From JACIYW01 sp014359745 (GTDB lineage Bacteria > Pseudomonadota > Alphaproteobacteria > Rhodobacterales > Rhodobacteraceae), in NCBI GenBank assembly GCA_050433985.1, contig JBNPWE010000002.1, positions 238,570-302,569 of the forward strand: a stretch of 64,000 bases of DNA, given 5' to 3'. A program made the position numbers and the translations under genes. Shown piece after piece: positions 34,200-42,010 of the stretch (its first letter is position 1; every line of letters starts with the position of its first letter). The notes beneath the pieces are model-generated. The model did no database searches, was not told the origin of the DNA, and worked only from the letters and a program-made list of their open reading frames with translations.

Positions 34200-36428
34200 T
34201 CAGGGGGCATGGCCCACATTCGCGTTGTGTTGCAGCGGGCGTGCCCCGGCGGGATGTTCGGCGATGATGTGATCGATGATTGCCGCCTTTTGCAGCGGTT
34301 TGGTCAGATAATGGTCGATCCCCGCCGCCAGAATGCTGTCGGCATCGCCAGACATCGCATGTGCGGTCAGCGCGACGATGGGCACACGCGGCAGGGCCTG
34401 GGTGCGTTCGATGGTACGGATCGCGGTTGCGGCCTGGCGGCCGTCGACCTCTGGCATCGAGATATCCATGAAGATCAGATCGGGGTGAAAATCACCGAAA
34501 CGCTCGATCGCCTCGCGGCCGTTCCCGGCAAAAACAAGTTCAAGATCAAGGTCTTTGATCATCTTTGCAAAGACCAGCCGGTTGGTGGCGTTGTCTTCGG
34601 CGGCCAACACCCGCATCGGGCGCAGATCCGACGGGGCGGGTGCGACCGTGGTGGCAAGGGGGGGTGAGACGGCGGGTTCGGGGGGGCGGGTAAGCGCGTC
34701 AAGCCTGCGGTAAAGTTCGCGGCGCAGCAGCGGCTTTTGCAAGACCCCGGTCAGCATGTCGGCCCGGTCATCGGCGCGCAGATCGGGGGAATTGGAACTG
34801 AGCAGCAGGATCGCAACATCGTTGCCGCGCGCCCTGATCCGGCGCGCAAGCTCCAGACCGTCGATGCCGGGCATCTGGTGATCGGTCAGGATGACGTCGA
34901 AATCCGTATCGTGATCCAGCAGCGTCAATGCCTCGGCCCCCGAAGAACACAGCACCACCTTTGCCCCCAGGGTGGCAAGCTGGCGTTCCAGGATGGTGCG
35001 GTTGATCATCTGATCGTCCACGACCAGGATCCGGCGCAGATCGATCGACATCCGCAAGGGTTGATCGTCTGCCTCGGCTACCGGCAGCGACAGGCGAAAC
35101 CCGAAGGACGATCCGCGACCGGGTTCGGAATCAACCCATATCTCACCCCCCATCAGGGTGATCAACTGCCGGGTGATGGCCAGTCCCAGGCCGGTGCCGT
35201 CGAATTTGCGGTTCGAGGCATCTTCGACCTGATTGAACTGGCCGAAGACGTGATCGATGTTTTCGGGGGCGATGCCGATGCCGGTGTCTTCGACGGTGAC
35301 ATGCACATCCTGCATGTTGTCGGGGGCGGAAACGCCCACCACGCGGATCGCCACATGCCCCCGTTCGGTGAATTTCACGGCGTTGCCGATCAGATTGGTC
35401 AGCACCTGCCGGATACGCCCCGGATCGCCCAGGTAGCGGGTGGGCAGGAACATGTCGATATCGATGACAAGGTCAAGATCCTTGTCGCGGGCGCCTGGCT
35501 GCAACAGCATCACCACCTCGTGGATGGTGCGTTCCAGATCGAACACCTCGGGGTGGAGCACCAGGCGATCCGCCTCTATCTTGGAATAATCGAGCACATC
35601 GTTGATGATGACCAAGAGCGCCTCACCCGAGGATTTTATGGTTTCGGCGTAAAGTTTCTGTTCCTCGTTCAGGGGCGTGTCGCACAGCAGTTCGGCCATG
35701 CCGACCACGCCGTTCATCGGCGTGCGTATTTCATGGCTCATATTGGCAAGAAATGTGGATTTTGCCCGGTTGGCGGCCATGGCCCGGTCGCGCGCGACTT
35801 GCAGTTCAGCCTCGCGCGCCATGGTTTCGGTGATGTCGAGCGCAAGGCTGACGATATCGCCGTCGCGCGCGCGCCGGTCAAGCAGGCGCAGGTGGATATC
35901 GTTGTAAAGCTTGATCCTGATCGGGGGGATCGGGTGTTGCGCCCAACGGGCGCGCATGCGGTCACACCATGCCTCGGGGGTGCAGCCGTCAAGATCGATC
36001 AGACCCTCTTCGGCGCTGATGCGCAGGATTTCGTCATAGGTGACGCCCGGTTTGATGGCGTCATATTCCTGGTAAAGCGCCATCCAGGCGCGGTTGGCGG
36101 CGATAAGCCGGTTCCCCTGATCGAACAGCGCAAACCCGTCGCGGATGGTTTCCAGCGAATCCCAAAGCCGCCGTTCCGCCATCACCGCCGCGGTATGCGC
36201 CTGTTGCAGGTCGCCCTGAAAGCGGTTGTTCTGGCCCTTGAGCATCTCGGCCTCGGACCGGACAGAGGCCACTTCCTGCTGGGTATTGACGATTTCGTCG
36301 GAAAGGGCGCGGGCATGCCGGGCGAGTTTCTGGTTCGCGGCAAAGAGTTCGCGCTGTTTCTGGTCCAACAGGCGTTCGGCGGCCAGACGCGCGCGGCGTT
36401 CCCGTTCCAGTGCTTGCGCGAAATCCAT
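34200..36428 (-). CDS. Soluble hybrid sensor histidine kinase with two receiver domains
   Basis: 742 residues with no membrane segment, so it senses a cytosolic signal. Domain order: coiled coil (about 1-90), PAS-like sensor (95-210, LETIRDGFALFDQGNRLIAA), HisKA with phosphoacceptor His232 (LANMSHEIRTPMNG), HATPase with NLIGNAVKFTERG (346-358), DTGIGI and GTGLGLA, receiver 1 (467-580) with Asp516 (LTDHQMPG), and receiver 2 (606-725) with Asp655 (FMDISMPE). No Hpt domain is present, so phosphate must pass to a separate protein. The start at 36428 was chosen because the upstream frame overlaps the divergent fabD region. Layout differs from membrane-bound CckA. Confidence 0.9.
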   Translation of the reverse strand: MDFAQALERERRARLAAERLLDQKQRELFAANQKLARHARALSDEIVNTQQEVASVRSEAEMLKGQNNRFQGDLQQAHTAAVMAERRLWDSLETIRDGFALFDQGNRLIAANRAWMALYQEYDAIKPGVTYDEILRISAEEGLIDLDGCTPEAWCDRMRARWAQHPIPPIRIKLYNDIHLRLLDRRARDGDIVSLALDITETMAREAELQVARDRAMAANRAKSTFLANMSHEIRTPMNGVVGMAELLCDTPLNEEQKLYAETIKSSGEALLVIINDVLDYSKIEADRLVLHPEVFDLERTIHEVVMLLQPGARDKDLDLVIDIDMFLPTRYLGDPGRIRQVLTNLIGNAVKFTERGHVAIRVVGVSAPDNMQDVHVTVEDTGIGIAPENIDHVFGQFNQVEDASNRKFDGTGLGLAITRQLITLMGGEIWVDSEPGRGSSFGFRLSLPVAEADDQPLRMSIDLRRILVVDDQMINRTILERQLATLGAKVVLCSSGAEALTLLDHDTDFDVILTDHQMPGIDGLELARRIRARGNDVAILLLSSNSPDLRADDRADMLTGVLQKPLLRRELYRRLDALTRPPEPAVSPPLATTVAPAPSDLRPMRVLAAEDNATNRLVFAKMIKDLDLELVFAGNGREAIERFGDFHPDLIFMDISMPEVDGRQAATAIRTIERTQALPRVPIVALTAHAMSGDADSILAAGIDHYLTKPLQKAAIIDHIIAEHPAGARPLQHNANVGHAP

Positions 36429-36590
36429 CCGCCTCTCCGACAGTCGTGGTTGCGGCAGATTGCACGGGTCCGGTAAAGGCCCGATTAACGACGACGACTG
36501 GCTGGTGGCGGGCAATGGCGCCGCGCCGGGGAATTGCGCCCGGCCAGAGGGGGCGTTATGCGGGGAAGGGTAACATCGGGGGGCAACGGT

Positions 36591-37526
36591 ATGAACGACG
36601 GCAACAAACTGGCATTGGTATTTCCCGGACAGGGGGCGCAGGCGATCGGCATGGGCCGGGCGCTGGCCGAGGCAAGCCCGGCGGCGCGAGCGGTTTTTAA
36701 CGAGGTGGACGAGGCATTGGGCGAGCCGCTGTCGCGGCTGATCTGGGAGGGCGAGGCAGAGGCCTTGACCCTGACCGCCAATGCCCAGCCCGCGCTGATG
36801 GCCACCTCGATCGCGGCGGTGCGCGCCTTGCAAGAGGCGGGCGCGCGGGCGCCAGACTTTGTGGCCGGGCACTCATTGGGCGAATATTCGGCGCTGTGTG
36901 CGGCGGGGGCGCTGGATCTTGCCGATGCCGCGCGGCTGCTGCGCCTGCGCGGACGCGCGATGCAAGAAGCGGTGCCGGTGGGCGAGGGCGCGATGGCGGC
37001 GCTGCTGGGGCTGGACCTGGCGGGGGCAGAGGCGGTGGCGGCGGAAGCGGCGCAAGGACAGGTCTGCGAGGCCGCCAATGACAACGACCCCGCGCAGGTG
37101 GTGATATCGGGGCATCGCGCGGCGGTGGAGCGGGCGCTGGAGATCGCCAAGGCGCATGGCGCGAAACGCGCGATGCTGTTGCCGGTGTCGGCGCCGTTTC
37201 ACTGCGCGCTGATGCAGCCCGCCGCCGAGGCGATGGCCGAGGCGTTGGCCGGGGTGGAGATTGTCGCGCCGCGTGTGCCGCTGGTGGCCAATGTGACCGC
37301 CGGGCCGGTGAGTGATCCGGCCGAGATCAGGCGGCTTCTGGTGGCGCAGGTGACCGGGCGGGTGCGTTGGCGGGAGTCGGTGCAGTGGATGGTGGGGGCC
37401 GGGGTGACCGAGTTCTGGGAGGTGGGCGCGGGCAAGGCGCTGTCGGGCATGATCCGGCGTATTCACAAGGAGGCGGCGGTTCAGGCGGTGGGCACGCCCG
37501 GGGATGTGGCGGCGGTTCTGGGGTAG
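36591..37526 (+). CDS. fabD: Malonyl-CoA:ACP transacylase
   Basis: Loads malonate onto acyl carrier protein for fatty-acid synthesis. Active-site Ser95 is in VAGHSLGEYSAL; the start LALVFPGQGAQAIGMG and the catalytic His in SAPFHCALMQPA match the family. 311 residues from the ATG at 36591, with earlier in-frame codons rejected because the FabD consensus begins here. It leads the cluster fabD-fabG-acpP-fabF and is divergent from the histidine kinase gene. Confidence 0.96.
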   Translation: MNDGNKLALVFPGQGAQAIGMGRALAEASPAARAVFNEVDEALGEPLSRLIWEGEAEALTLTANAQPALMATSIAAVRALQEAGARAPDFVAGHSLGEYSALCAAGALDLADAARLLRLRGRAMQEAVPVGEGAMAALLGLDLAGAEAVAAEAAQGQVCEAANDNDPAQVVISGHRAAVERALEIAKAHGAKRAMLLPVSAPFHCALMQPAAEAMAEALAGVEIVAPRVPLVANVTAGPVSDPAEIRRLLVAQVTGRVRWRESVQWMVGAGVTEFWEVGAGKALSGMIRRIHKEAAVQAVGTPGDVAAVLG

Positions 37527-37581
37527 GGCCGTCTGGATTGTTGCGGAGTTCTGGTTGGGCCGCTATGCAGGTGGCGGGACG

Positions 37582-37602
37582 CCGGGGGTTTCACACCCCC
37601 GG
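37582..37602 (+). terminator. Hairpin between fabD and fabG, upstream of element copy 6
   Basis: Perfect 8-bp stem CCGGGGGT / ACCCCCGG with loop TTCAC. The T-run of the GAGTATTTTT element begins about 13 bases later, so it could act as a poor terminator or set the fabD:fabG ratio. Confidence 0.5.
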
Positions 37603-37611
37603 ACCCCCGTG

Positions 37612-37635
37612 GAGTATTTTTATCGAGAGGATGGG
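37612..37635 (+). repeat. GAGTATTT element, copy 6 (GGATGGG type)
   Basis: GAGTATTTTTAT, CGAGA, GGATGGG between fabD and fabG, 40 bases before the fabG start and preceded by a GC hairpin. Confidence 0.8.
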
Positions 37636-37674
37636 CCTGGTGATCGGGGATCATCCGCGCGAAAGGGAGCGGGC

Positions 37675-38412
37675 ATGTTTGATCTTACGGGCAAGGCGGC
37701 GCTGATTACCGGGGCCTCGGGGGGGATTGGCGGCGCGATTGCGCGGGCGCTGCACGGGGCGGGGGCGCTTGTGGCCTTGTCAGGGACGCGCGAGGCGCCG
37801 CTGGAGGCGCTGGCGGCAGAGCTGGGCGCGGGGGCGTTTGTGCTGCCGTGCGACCTGTCGGACAAGGACGCGGTTGAGGGTTTGCCCAAGCGGGCGATCG
37901 AGGTGCTGGGGGCGGTTGATATTCTGGTCAACAATGCGGGCATTACCCGCGATCAGCTGTTCATGCGCATGTCGGATGACGACTGGCAATCGGTTCTGGA
38001 TGTGAACCTGACGGCGGTGATGCGCCTGTCGCGCGGGGTGGTGCGGGGCATGATGAAGGCGCGGTGGGGGCGGATCGTCAACATCACCTCGGTTGTCGGG
38101 GCAACCGGCAATCCGGGGCAGGCGAATTATGTGGCGGCCAAGGCCGGGCTGACCGGGATGACCAAGAGCCTTGCGGCGGAACTGGCCAGCCGGGGGATCA
38201 CCGCCAATGCGGTGGCGCCGGGATTTATCGAGACGGCGATGACGGAAAAGTTGAATGACGAGCAACGCACGCGCATCCTGGGGCAGGTGCCCGCCGGACG
38301 CATGGGTACAGGCGACGAAGTTGCGGCGGCGGTGCTGTATCTGGCGAGCCGCGAGGCGGGCTATGTCACCGGCGCCACGGTGCATGTGAACGGTGGCATG
38401 GCGATGTTCTGA
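37675..38412 (+). CDS. fabG: 3-oxoacyl-ACP reductase
   Basis: NADPH-dependent reductase of the SDR family in the fatty-acid cycle. Cofactor motif TGASGGIGGAIARAL, structural NNAG (ILVNNAGITRDQ), catalytic Ser in VNITSVVGATGN and Tyr/Lys in QANYVAAKAG are all present, ending in the usual GATVHVNGGMAMF. 245 residues from the ATG at 37675. The open frame further upstream runs through the GAGTATTT repeat and is not coding. Confidence 0.96.
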   Translation: MFDLTGKAALITGASGGIGGAIARALHGAGALVALSGTREAPLEALAAELGAGAFVLPCDLSDKDAVEGLPKRAIEVLGAVDILVNNAGITRDQLFMRMSDDDWQSVLDVNLTAVMRLSRGVVRGMMKARWGRIVNITSVVGATGNPGQANYVAAKAGLTGMTKSLAAELASRGITANAVAPGFIETAMTEKLNDEQRTRILGQVPAGRMGTGDEVAAAVLYLASREAGYVTGATVHVNGGMAMF

Positions 38413-38436
38413 GGGGCGGGCCCCGAGCGAAAGCGT

Positions 38437-38464
38437 TTGCCTATGCCATCGAGTGTGTTATAGG
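38437..38464 (+). promoter_or_regulatory. Candidate acpP promoter
   Basis: TTGCCT (38437-38442), 16 bases, TATAGG (38459-38464), about 130 bases before acpP. A separate strong promoter is expected because ACP is very abundant. Confidence 0.45.
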
Positions 38465-38592
38465 CGGCGCTGATTTGACCGGGGTCGGCGATTAGGTTTC
38501 CGGTTGGGCGCGCGAAAGCGGGCCTGTAAGCTGCTCGGTTGAGCATCAACAAAAAGTCCGGGTGCGCCCCGGTCAGGACATGAGGAAAAGAC

Positions 38593-38826
38593 ATGAGCGA
38601 CATCGCGGATCGTGTTAAGAAGATCGTCGTCGAGCATTTGGGCGTTGAGGAAGACAAGGTTCTTGAAGGGGCCTCGTTCATTGACGATCTGGGCGCGGAC
38701 AGCCTTGATACCGTGGAACTGGTCATGGCTTTCGAGGAAGAGTTCGGGATCGAAATTCCCGATGATGCCGCCGAAACGATTCAGACCTTTGGCGATGCGG
38801 TGAAGTTCATCACCGAGGCGCAGTAA
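38593..38826 (+). CDS. acpP: Acyl carrier protein
   Basis: 77-residue acidic carrier of growing acyl chains. Ser37 in DDLGADSLDTVELVM is the phosphopantetheine site, and the rest (VKKIVVEHLGVEEDKV, FGIEIPDDAAE) is standard. A strong rho-independent terminator follows about 40 bases after the stop, so acpP mRNA is probably made mostly as a short separate transcript. Confidence 0.97.
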   Translation: MSDIADRVKKIVVEHLGVEEDKVLEGASFIDDLGADSLDTVELVMAFEEEFGIEIPDDAAETIQTFGDAVKFITEAQ

Positions 38827-38864
38827 CGCGCGCCCTGCCGTTTTTGCGATGTGGTTGAGATTTG

Positions 38865-38893
38865 CGGCACCCCGGTTTCCGGGGTGCCGTTTT
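38865..38893 (+). terminator. Rho-independent terminator after acpP
   Basis: Perfect 11-bp stem CGGCACCCCGG / CCGGGGTGCCG with a TTT loop, directly followed by TTTTCGTTT. The clearest intrinsic terminator in this window. Confidence 0.85.
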
Positions 38894-39040
38894 CGTTTGG
38901 CGCACAGGGGCCGACGGGCAGGTTGGTGAGGAGGGTTCGTGCCATGTGTTGTGGTTCGGTTCGGGTGGTATGCCCATTGTTGCGTGTCGCATCCGGGCGT
39001 TGTATCAGTTTGGCCAATGTAAAGGGAATGGGGGCGGTGG

Positions 39041-40303
39041 ATGCGTCGGGTCGTGATTACCGGTTTGGGGATGGTGTCGCCGCTGGCTTCGGGCGTCGAG
39101 GAGAGTTGGGCGCGTCTGATTGACGGGCAGTCGGGTGCGGGCAGCATCACGCGATTCGACGCGGGCCATCTGGCCACCACCTATGCCTGCGAGATCCCGC
39201 GCGGGGATGGCAGCAATGGCACCTTCAACCCCGACGACTGGATGGAGCCGAAAGAACAGCGCAAGGTGGATGATTTCATCCTGTACGGTGTGGCTGCGGC
39301 CATTCAGGCGGTGCGCGATGCCGGGTGGGAACCCGCGGACGAGGCAAGCCGCTGCCGCACCGGGGTGATGATCGGATCGGGGATCGGCGGCTTGTCCACC
39401 ATCGCCGACACCGCCGTTCTGATCAAGGAACGCGGGCACCGGCGGGTATCGCCGTTTTTCATTCCGGGGGCGCTGATCAACCTCATTTCCGGCCATGTCA
39501 GCATCCGCTTCGGGTTCAAGGGGCCGAACCATTCGGTGGTGACGGCCTGTTCCACCGGGGCGCATGCGATTGGCGATGCGGCGCGGCTGATCCAGTGGGG
39601 GGATGCCGATGTGATGGTGGCGGGCGGTGCGGAAAGCCCGATTTCCGAAATCGGCATCGCCGGTTTCAACGCCTGCAAGGCTCTTTCGACCAAGCGGGGC
39701 AATGATCCGGCCAAGGCAAGCCGCCCCTATGACGCTGATCGCGACGGATTCGTGATGGGCGAGGGGGCGGGCATCGTGGTGCTGGAGGAATTTGAGCACG
39801 CCAAGGCGCGCGGGGCCAGGATCTATGCCGAGATTCTGGGCTATGGCCTGTCGGGCGATGCCCATCATATCACCGCGCCGGCCGAGGATGGCGACGGGGC
39901 GTTCCGGTCGATGCAGGCGGCGCTGAAACGGGCGGGGCTGCCGCCCTCGGCGGTGGATTACATCAACGCGCATGGCACATCGACCATGGCCGATGTGATC
40001 GAGCTGGCAGCGGTGGAGCGGTTGCTGGGCGATGCGGCGGATACGGCGACGATGTCGTCCACCAAATCGTCGATCGGGCATCTGCTGGGGGCTGCGGGCG
40101 CGGTTGAGGCGATATTCTGCGTGCTGGCGCTGCGCGATCAGGTGGCGCCGCCGACGATCAATCTGGACAATCCCGCCGTTGCCGCGCGCCTTGATCTGGC
40201 GCCAAATGTGGCGCGCAGGCGCAAGATTGATGTGGTATTGTCGAATTCGTTTGGCTTTGGCGGAACCAATGCAAGCCTTGTTCTGGGCCGGGTAAAGGGC
40301 TGA
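39041..40303 (+). CDS. fabF: 3-oxoacyl-ACP synthase II
   Basis: Condenses malonyl-ACP with acyl-ACP to lengthen fatty acids. Catalytic Cys170 lies in VVTACSTGAHAIGDAA, the two His residues in NAHGTSTMADVIE and KSSIGHLLGAAGAVE, and the glycine-rich end SFGFGGTNASLVLG is intact. 420 residues. About 150 bases without a gene separate it from the acpP terminator. Its TGA overlaps the ATG of mltG by one base. Confidence 0.96.
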   Translation: MRRVVITGLGMVSPLASGVEESWARLIDGQSGAGSITRFDAGHLATTYACEIPRGDGSNGTFNPDDWMEPKEQRKVDDFILYGVAAAIQAVRDAGWEPADEASRCRTGVMIGSGIGGLSTIADTAVLIKERGHRRVSPFFIPGALINLISGHVSIRFGFKGPNHSVVTACSTGAHAIGDAARLIQWGDADVMVAGGAESPISEIGIAGFNACKALSTKRGNDPAKASRPYDADRDGFVMGEGAGIVVLEEFEHAKARGARIYAEILGYGLSGDAHHITAPAEDGDGAFRSMQAALKRAGLPPSAVDYINAHGTSTMADVIELAAVERLLGDAADTATMSSTKSSIGHLLGAAGAVEAIFCVLALRDQVAPPTINLDNPAVAARLDLAPNVARRRKIDVVLSNSFGFGGTNASLVLGRVKG

Positions 40304-41472
40304 TGTGGCGCAATATTGCCTCTAATGCGTTGACATTGCTGGTGGTGGTGCTGATTGCGCTGGGCGGGCTGCTGGCCTGGGCGCAGAATCAGTTTGTTGC
40401 CGAGGGGCCGCTGGAACGGGGGATCTGTTTGCGCATCGACAGGGGCGCGTCGATTGCCCAGGTCTCGCGGCAACTGGCGGAAAAGGGCGCGCTGACGCAG
40501 CCGATGATTTTCCGGCTGGGCGCGGATTATACCGACAAGGCGTCGCAGGTGAAATTCGGCAGCTATCTGATTTCCGCCGGGGCGTCGATGCAGCAGATCC
40601 TTGAGGTCATCACCCGTGGCGGGGCCAGTACCTGCGGAGCGGAGGTGAATTTTCGTATCGGTGTGGCGGGCCATGATCTGATCCTGCGCGAAGTTGATCC
40701 GTCGACGGGGCGCTATGAAGAGGTGGCAAGTTTCGTGCCGGGCGTTGATGCGGCGGCCCCGGCCTATGAGGCGGCGGTGGCGGCGGGCGATCTGCGGTAT
40801 CGGGTGACGCTGGCCGAGGGGGTGACAAGCTGGCAGGTGGTCGAGGCGCTGGGGGCTGTGGATTTTCTGACGGGTCAGACCGCTGCGGTGCCCGCCGAGG
40901 GCAGCCTTGCGCCTGACAGTTACGAGGTCAGCAGGGGCGCGGCGCGCGGCGCCCTTTTGGCCGAGATGGCCGCGCGCCAGCGCCGCATCCTGGAAGACCT
41001 CTGGGCCGCGCGGGCCGAGGGCCTGCCCTATGCCACGCCTCAGGAGGCGCTGGTGATGGCGTCGATCGTGGAAAAGGAAACCGGGGTGGCCGGGGAACGC
41101 CCGCAGGTTGCCAGTGTTTTTGTAAACCGTTTGCGGCGGGGTATGCGGTTGCAGACCGATCCGACGGTGATCTATGGGCTGACCAATGGCAAGGGGGTTC
41201 TGGGGCGCGGTCTTCGGCAAAGCGAATTGCGCCGCGAGACGCCTTACAACACCTATGTCATCGACGGGCTGCCGCCCACGCCCATCGCCAACCCCGGCCG
41301 CGAAAGTATAGCGGCGGCGCTGGACCCGGCCGAGACGGAATACCTTTATTTCGTGGCGGATGGTAGTGGCGGGCATGTGTTTGCCGAGACTTTGGCGGAA
41401 CATAACCGCAATGTTGCCCGCTGGCGCGAGATCGAGGCGGAGCGCGCACGCGAGGCTGACAGGCCGCAATAA
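40303..41472 (+). CDS. mltG: Endolytic transglycosylase MltG (YceG)
   Basis: Membrane-anchored enzyme that cuts new glycan strands and ends their elongation. An N-terminal membrane helix (NALTLLVVVLIALGGLLAW) is followed by a LysM-like region and the YceG domain; the catalytic Glu lies in MASIVEKETGVAGERPQVA and further conserved blocks are LQTDPTVIYGL, YNTYVIDGLPPTPIANPG and YLYFVADGSGGHVFAET. 389 residues. In related genomes mltG commonly borders the GTA cluster, as here, so it marks the conserved left edge. Confidence 0.94.
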   Translation: MWRNIASNALTLLVVVLIALGGLLAWAQNQFVAEGPLERGICLRIDRGASIAQVSRQLAEKGALTQPMIFRLGADYTDKASQVKFGSYLISAGASMQQILEVITRGGASTCGAEVNFRIGVAGHDLILREVDPSTGRYEEVASFVPGVDAAAPAYEAAVAAGDLRYRVTLAEGVTSWQVVEALGAVDFLTGQTAAVPAEGSLAPDSYEVSRGAARGALLAEMAARQRRILEDLWAARAEGLPYATPQEALVMASIVEKETGVAGERPQVASVFVNRLRRGMRLQTDPTVIYGLTNGKGVLGRGLRQSELRRETPYNTYVIDGLPPTPIANPGRESIAAALDPAETEYLYFVADGSGGHVFAETLAEHNRNVARWREIEAERAREADRPQ

Positions 41473-41487
41473 GGTCGCGCGGCCGGG

Positions 41488-41507
41488 TGAAACCTTTATG
41501 AAACCTT
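41488..41507 (+). promoter_or_regulatory. Two direct repeats TGAAACCTT spaced 11 bp upstream of the GTA promoter
   Basis: TGAAACCTT occurs at 41488-41496 and 41499-41507, so the copies are one helical turn apart. A face-of-helix activator or repressor site is plausible. Confidence 0.4.
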
Positions 41508-41522
41508 AACGCCGCGCGCGCT

Positions 41523-41566
41523 AACCGTCTGATACGGAACGGTTTTCATTTGACATTGCGAACGGT
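41523..41566 (+). promoter_or_regulatory. AACGGT boxes around the GTA -35 region
   Basis: AACGGT occurs at 41538-41543 and 41561-41566 (23 bp apart, two helical turns) and the related AACCGT at 41523-41528. They flank and overlap the core promoter and could bind a GTA activator or repressor. Confidence 0.35.
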
Positions 41567-41578
41567 CCGTCGTATACC
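41550..41578 (+). promoter_or_regulatory. Predicted GTA cluster promoter
   Basis: TTGACA (41550-41555), an ideal 17-bp spacer, TATACC (41573-41578). The expected start of transcription is about 41585, immediately before the leader ORF. Confidence 0.65.
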
Positions 41579-41585
41579 TTCGGGC

Positions 41586-41687
41586 ATGCTAGAAGAGGTG
41601 GGCAAGCGGCACGGGGGTAACCCCCGGCGCCGCTTTTTCAGTTCGCTCGTGCGGTCAGGCATGAGAGGCGGGTTTCGGCACAGATGA
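41586..41687 (+). CDS. Possible 33-residue GTA leader peptide, overlapping g1
   Basis: An ATG at 41586, at the predicted transcription start, opens a 33-codon frame (begins MLEEVGKRHGGNPRRRFF) that contains the terminator-like hairpin and ends with a TGA overlapping the g1 ATG (ATGA). If translated it would be leaderless and could couple ribosome movement to transcription read-through and to g1 initiation. No similarity to a known protein is recognised. The frame could also be chance. Confidence 0.35.
   Translation: MLEEVGKRHGGNPRRRFFSSLVRSGMRGGFRHR
41606..41638 (+). terminator. Intrinsic terminator-like hairpin in the GTA leader (possible attenuator)
   Basis: Outer stem GCGGC/GCCGC (41606-41610 with 41629-41633) and inner stem CGGGGG/CCCCCG (41612-41617 with 41621-41626), loop TAA, followed by TTTTT (41634-41638). 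It lies downstream of the predicted promoter and 46 bases before g1, so transcripts starting at the promoter must pass it. It could alternatively end the mltG transcript. Confidence 0.65.
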
Positions 41688-42010
41688 CGGATTTGACCCC
41701 GGTGGATGAGGGGTCTTCGCAAGCCCTGCTTGCGGAGGCGATGGAGTTGTACACCACGGCGGCGAAAACCTTCGCCCTGGTGGTTCGCGAGGCGCGTGAG
41801 GGCGCGCCACAGGCGGGCAAGGAGGCGACGGGATATGCGAAGGAATTTCGCGCAGCACTTCAGGCGGTTTTGAATGAGAGGGCGACCATTGACAAACTCC
41901 GCAAGCAGGAACTGGGGGCGGCAGGCGCATGCGCGCTTGATTTCGCAGCCGCCCGCGATGAGATCGGGCGCCGCCTGGCTTGCCTCCGCGACGCCGGAGG
42001 TGGTGGATGA
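41684..42010 (+). CDS. g1: GTA small terminase-like protein (g1)
   Basis: 108 residues, the first structural/packaging gene of the GTA. It is a helical, charged protein (LLAEAMELYTTAAKTFALVV, AKEFRAALQAVLNERATIDK) consistent with a small terminase subunit that would recruit DNA to the large terminase. GTA packaging is non-specific, so this subunit is expected to lack sequence-specific DNA binding. It overlaps g2 by 53 bases. Confidence 0.8.
   Translation: MTDLTPVDEGSSQALLAEAMELYTTAAKTFALVVREAREGAPQAGKEATGYAKEFRAALQAVLNERATIDKLRKQELGAAGACALDFAAARDEIGRRLACLRDAGGGG

Noticed and set aside
34200..36428. Identification of the hybrid kinase as CckA, the GTA phosphorelay kinase
   Set aside because: It has no membrane segments and carries two receiver domains, unlike CckA.
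41661..41687. Separate eight-residue upstream ORF before g1
   Set aside because: It is simply the in-frame end of the longer 41586-41687 leader frame, so it is treated there.
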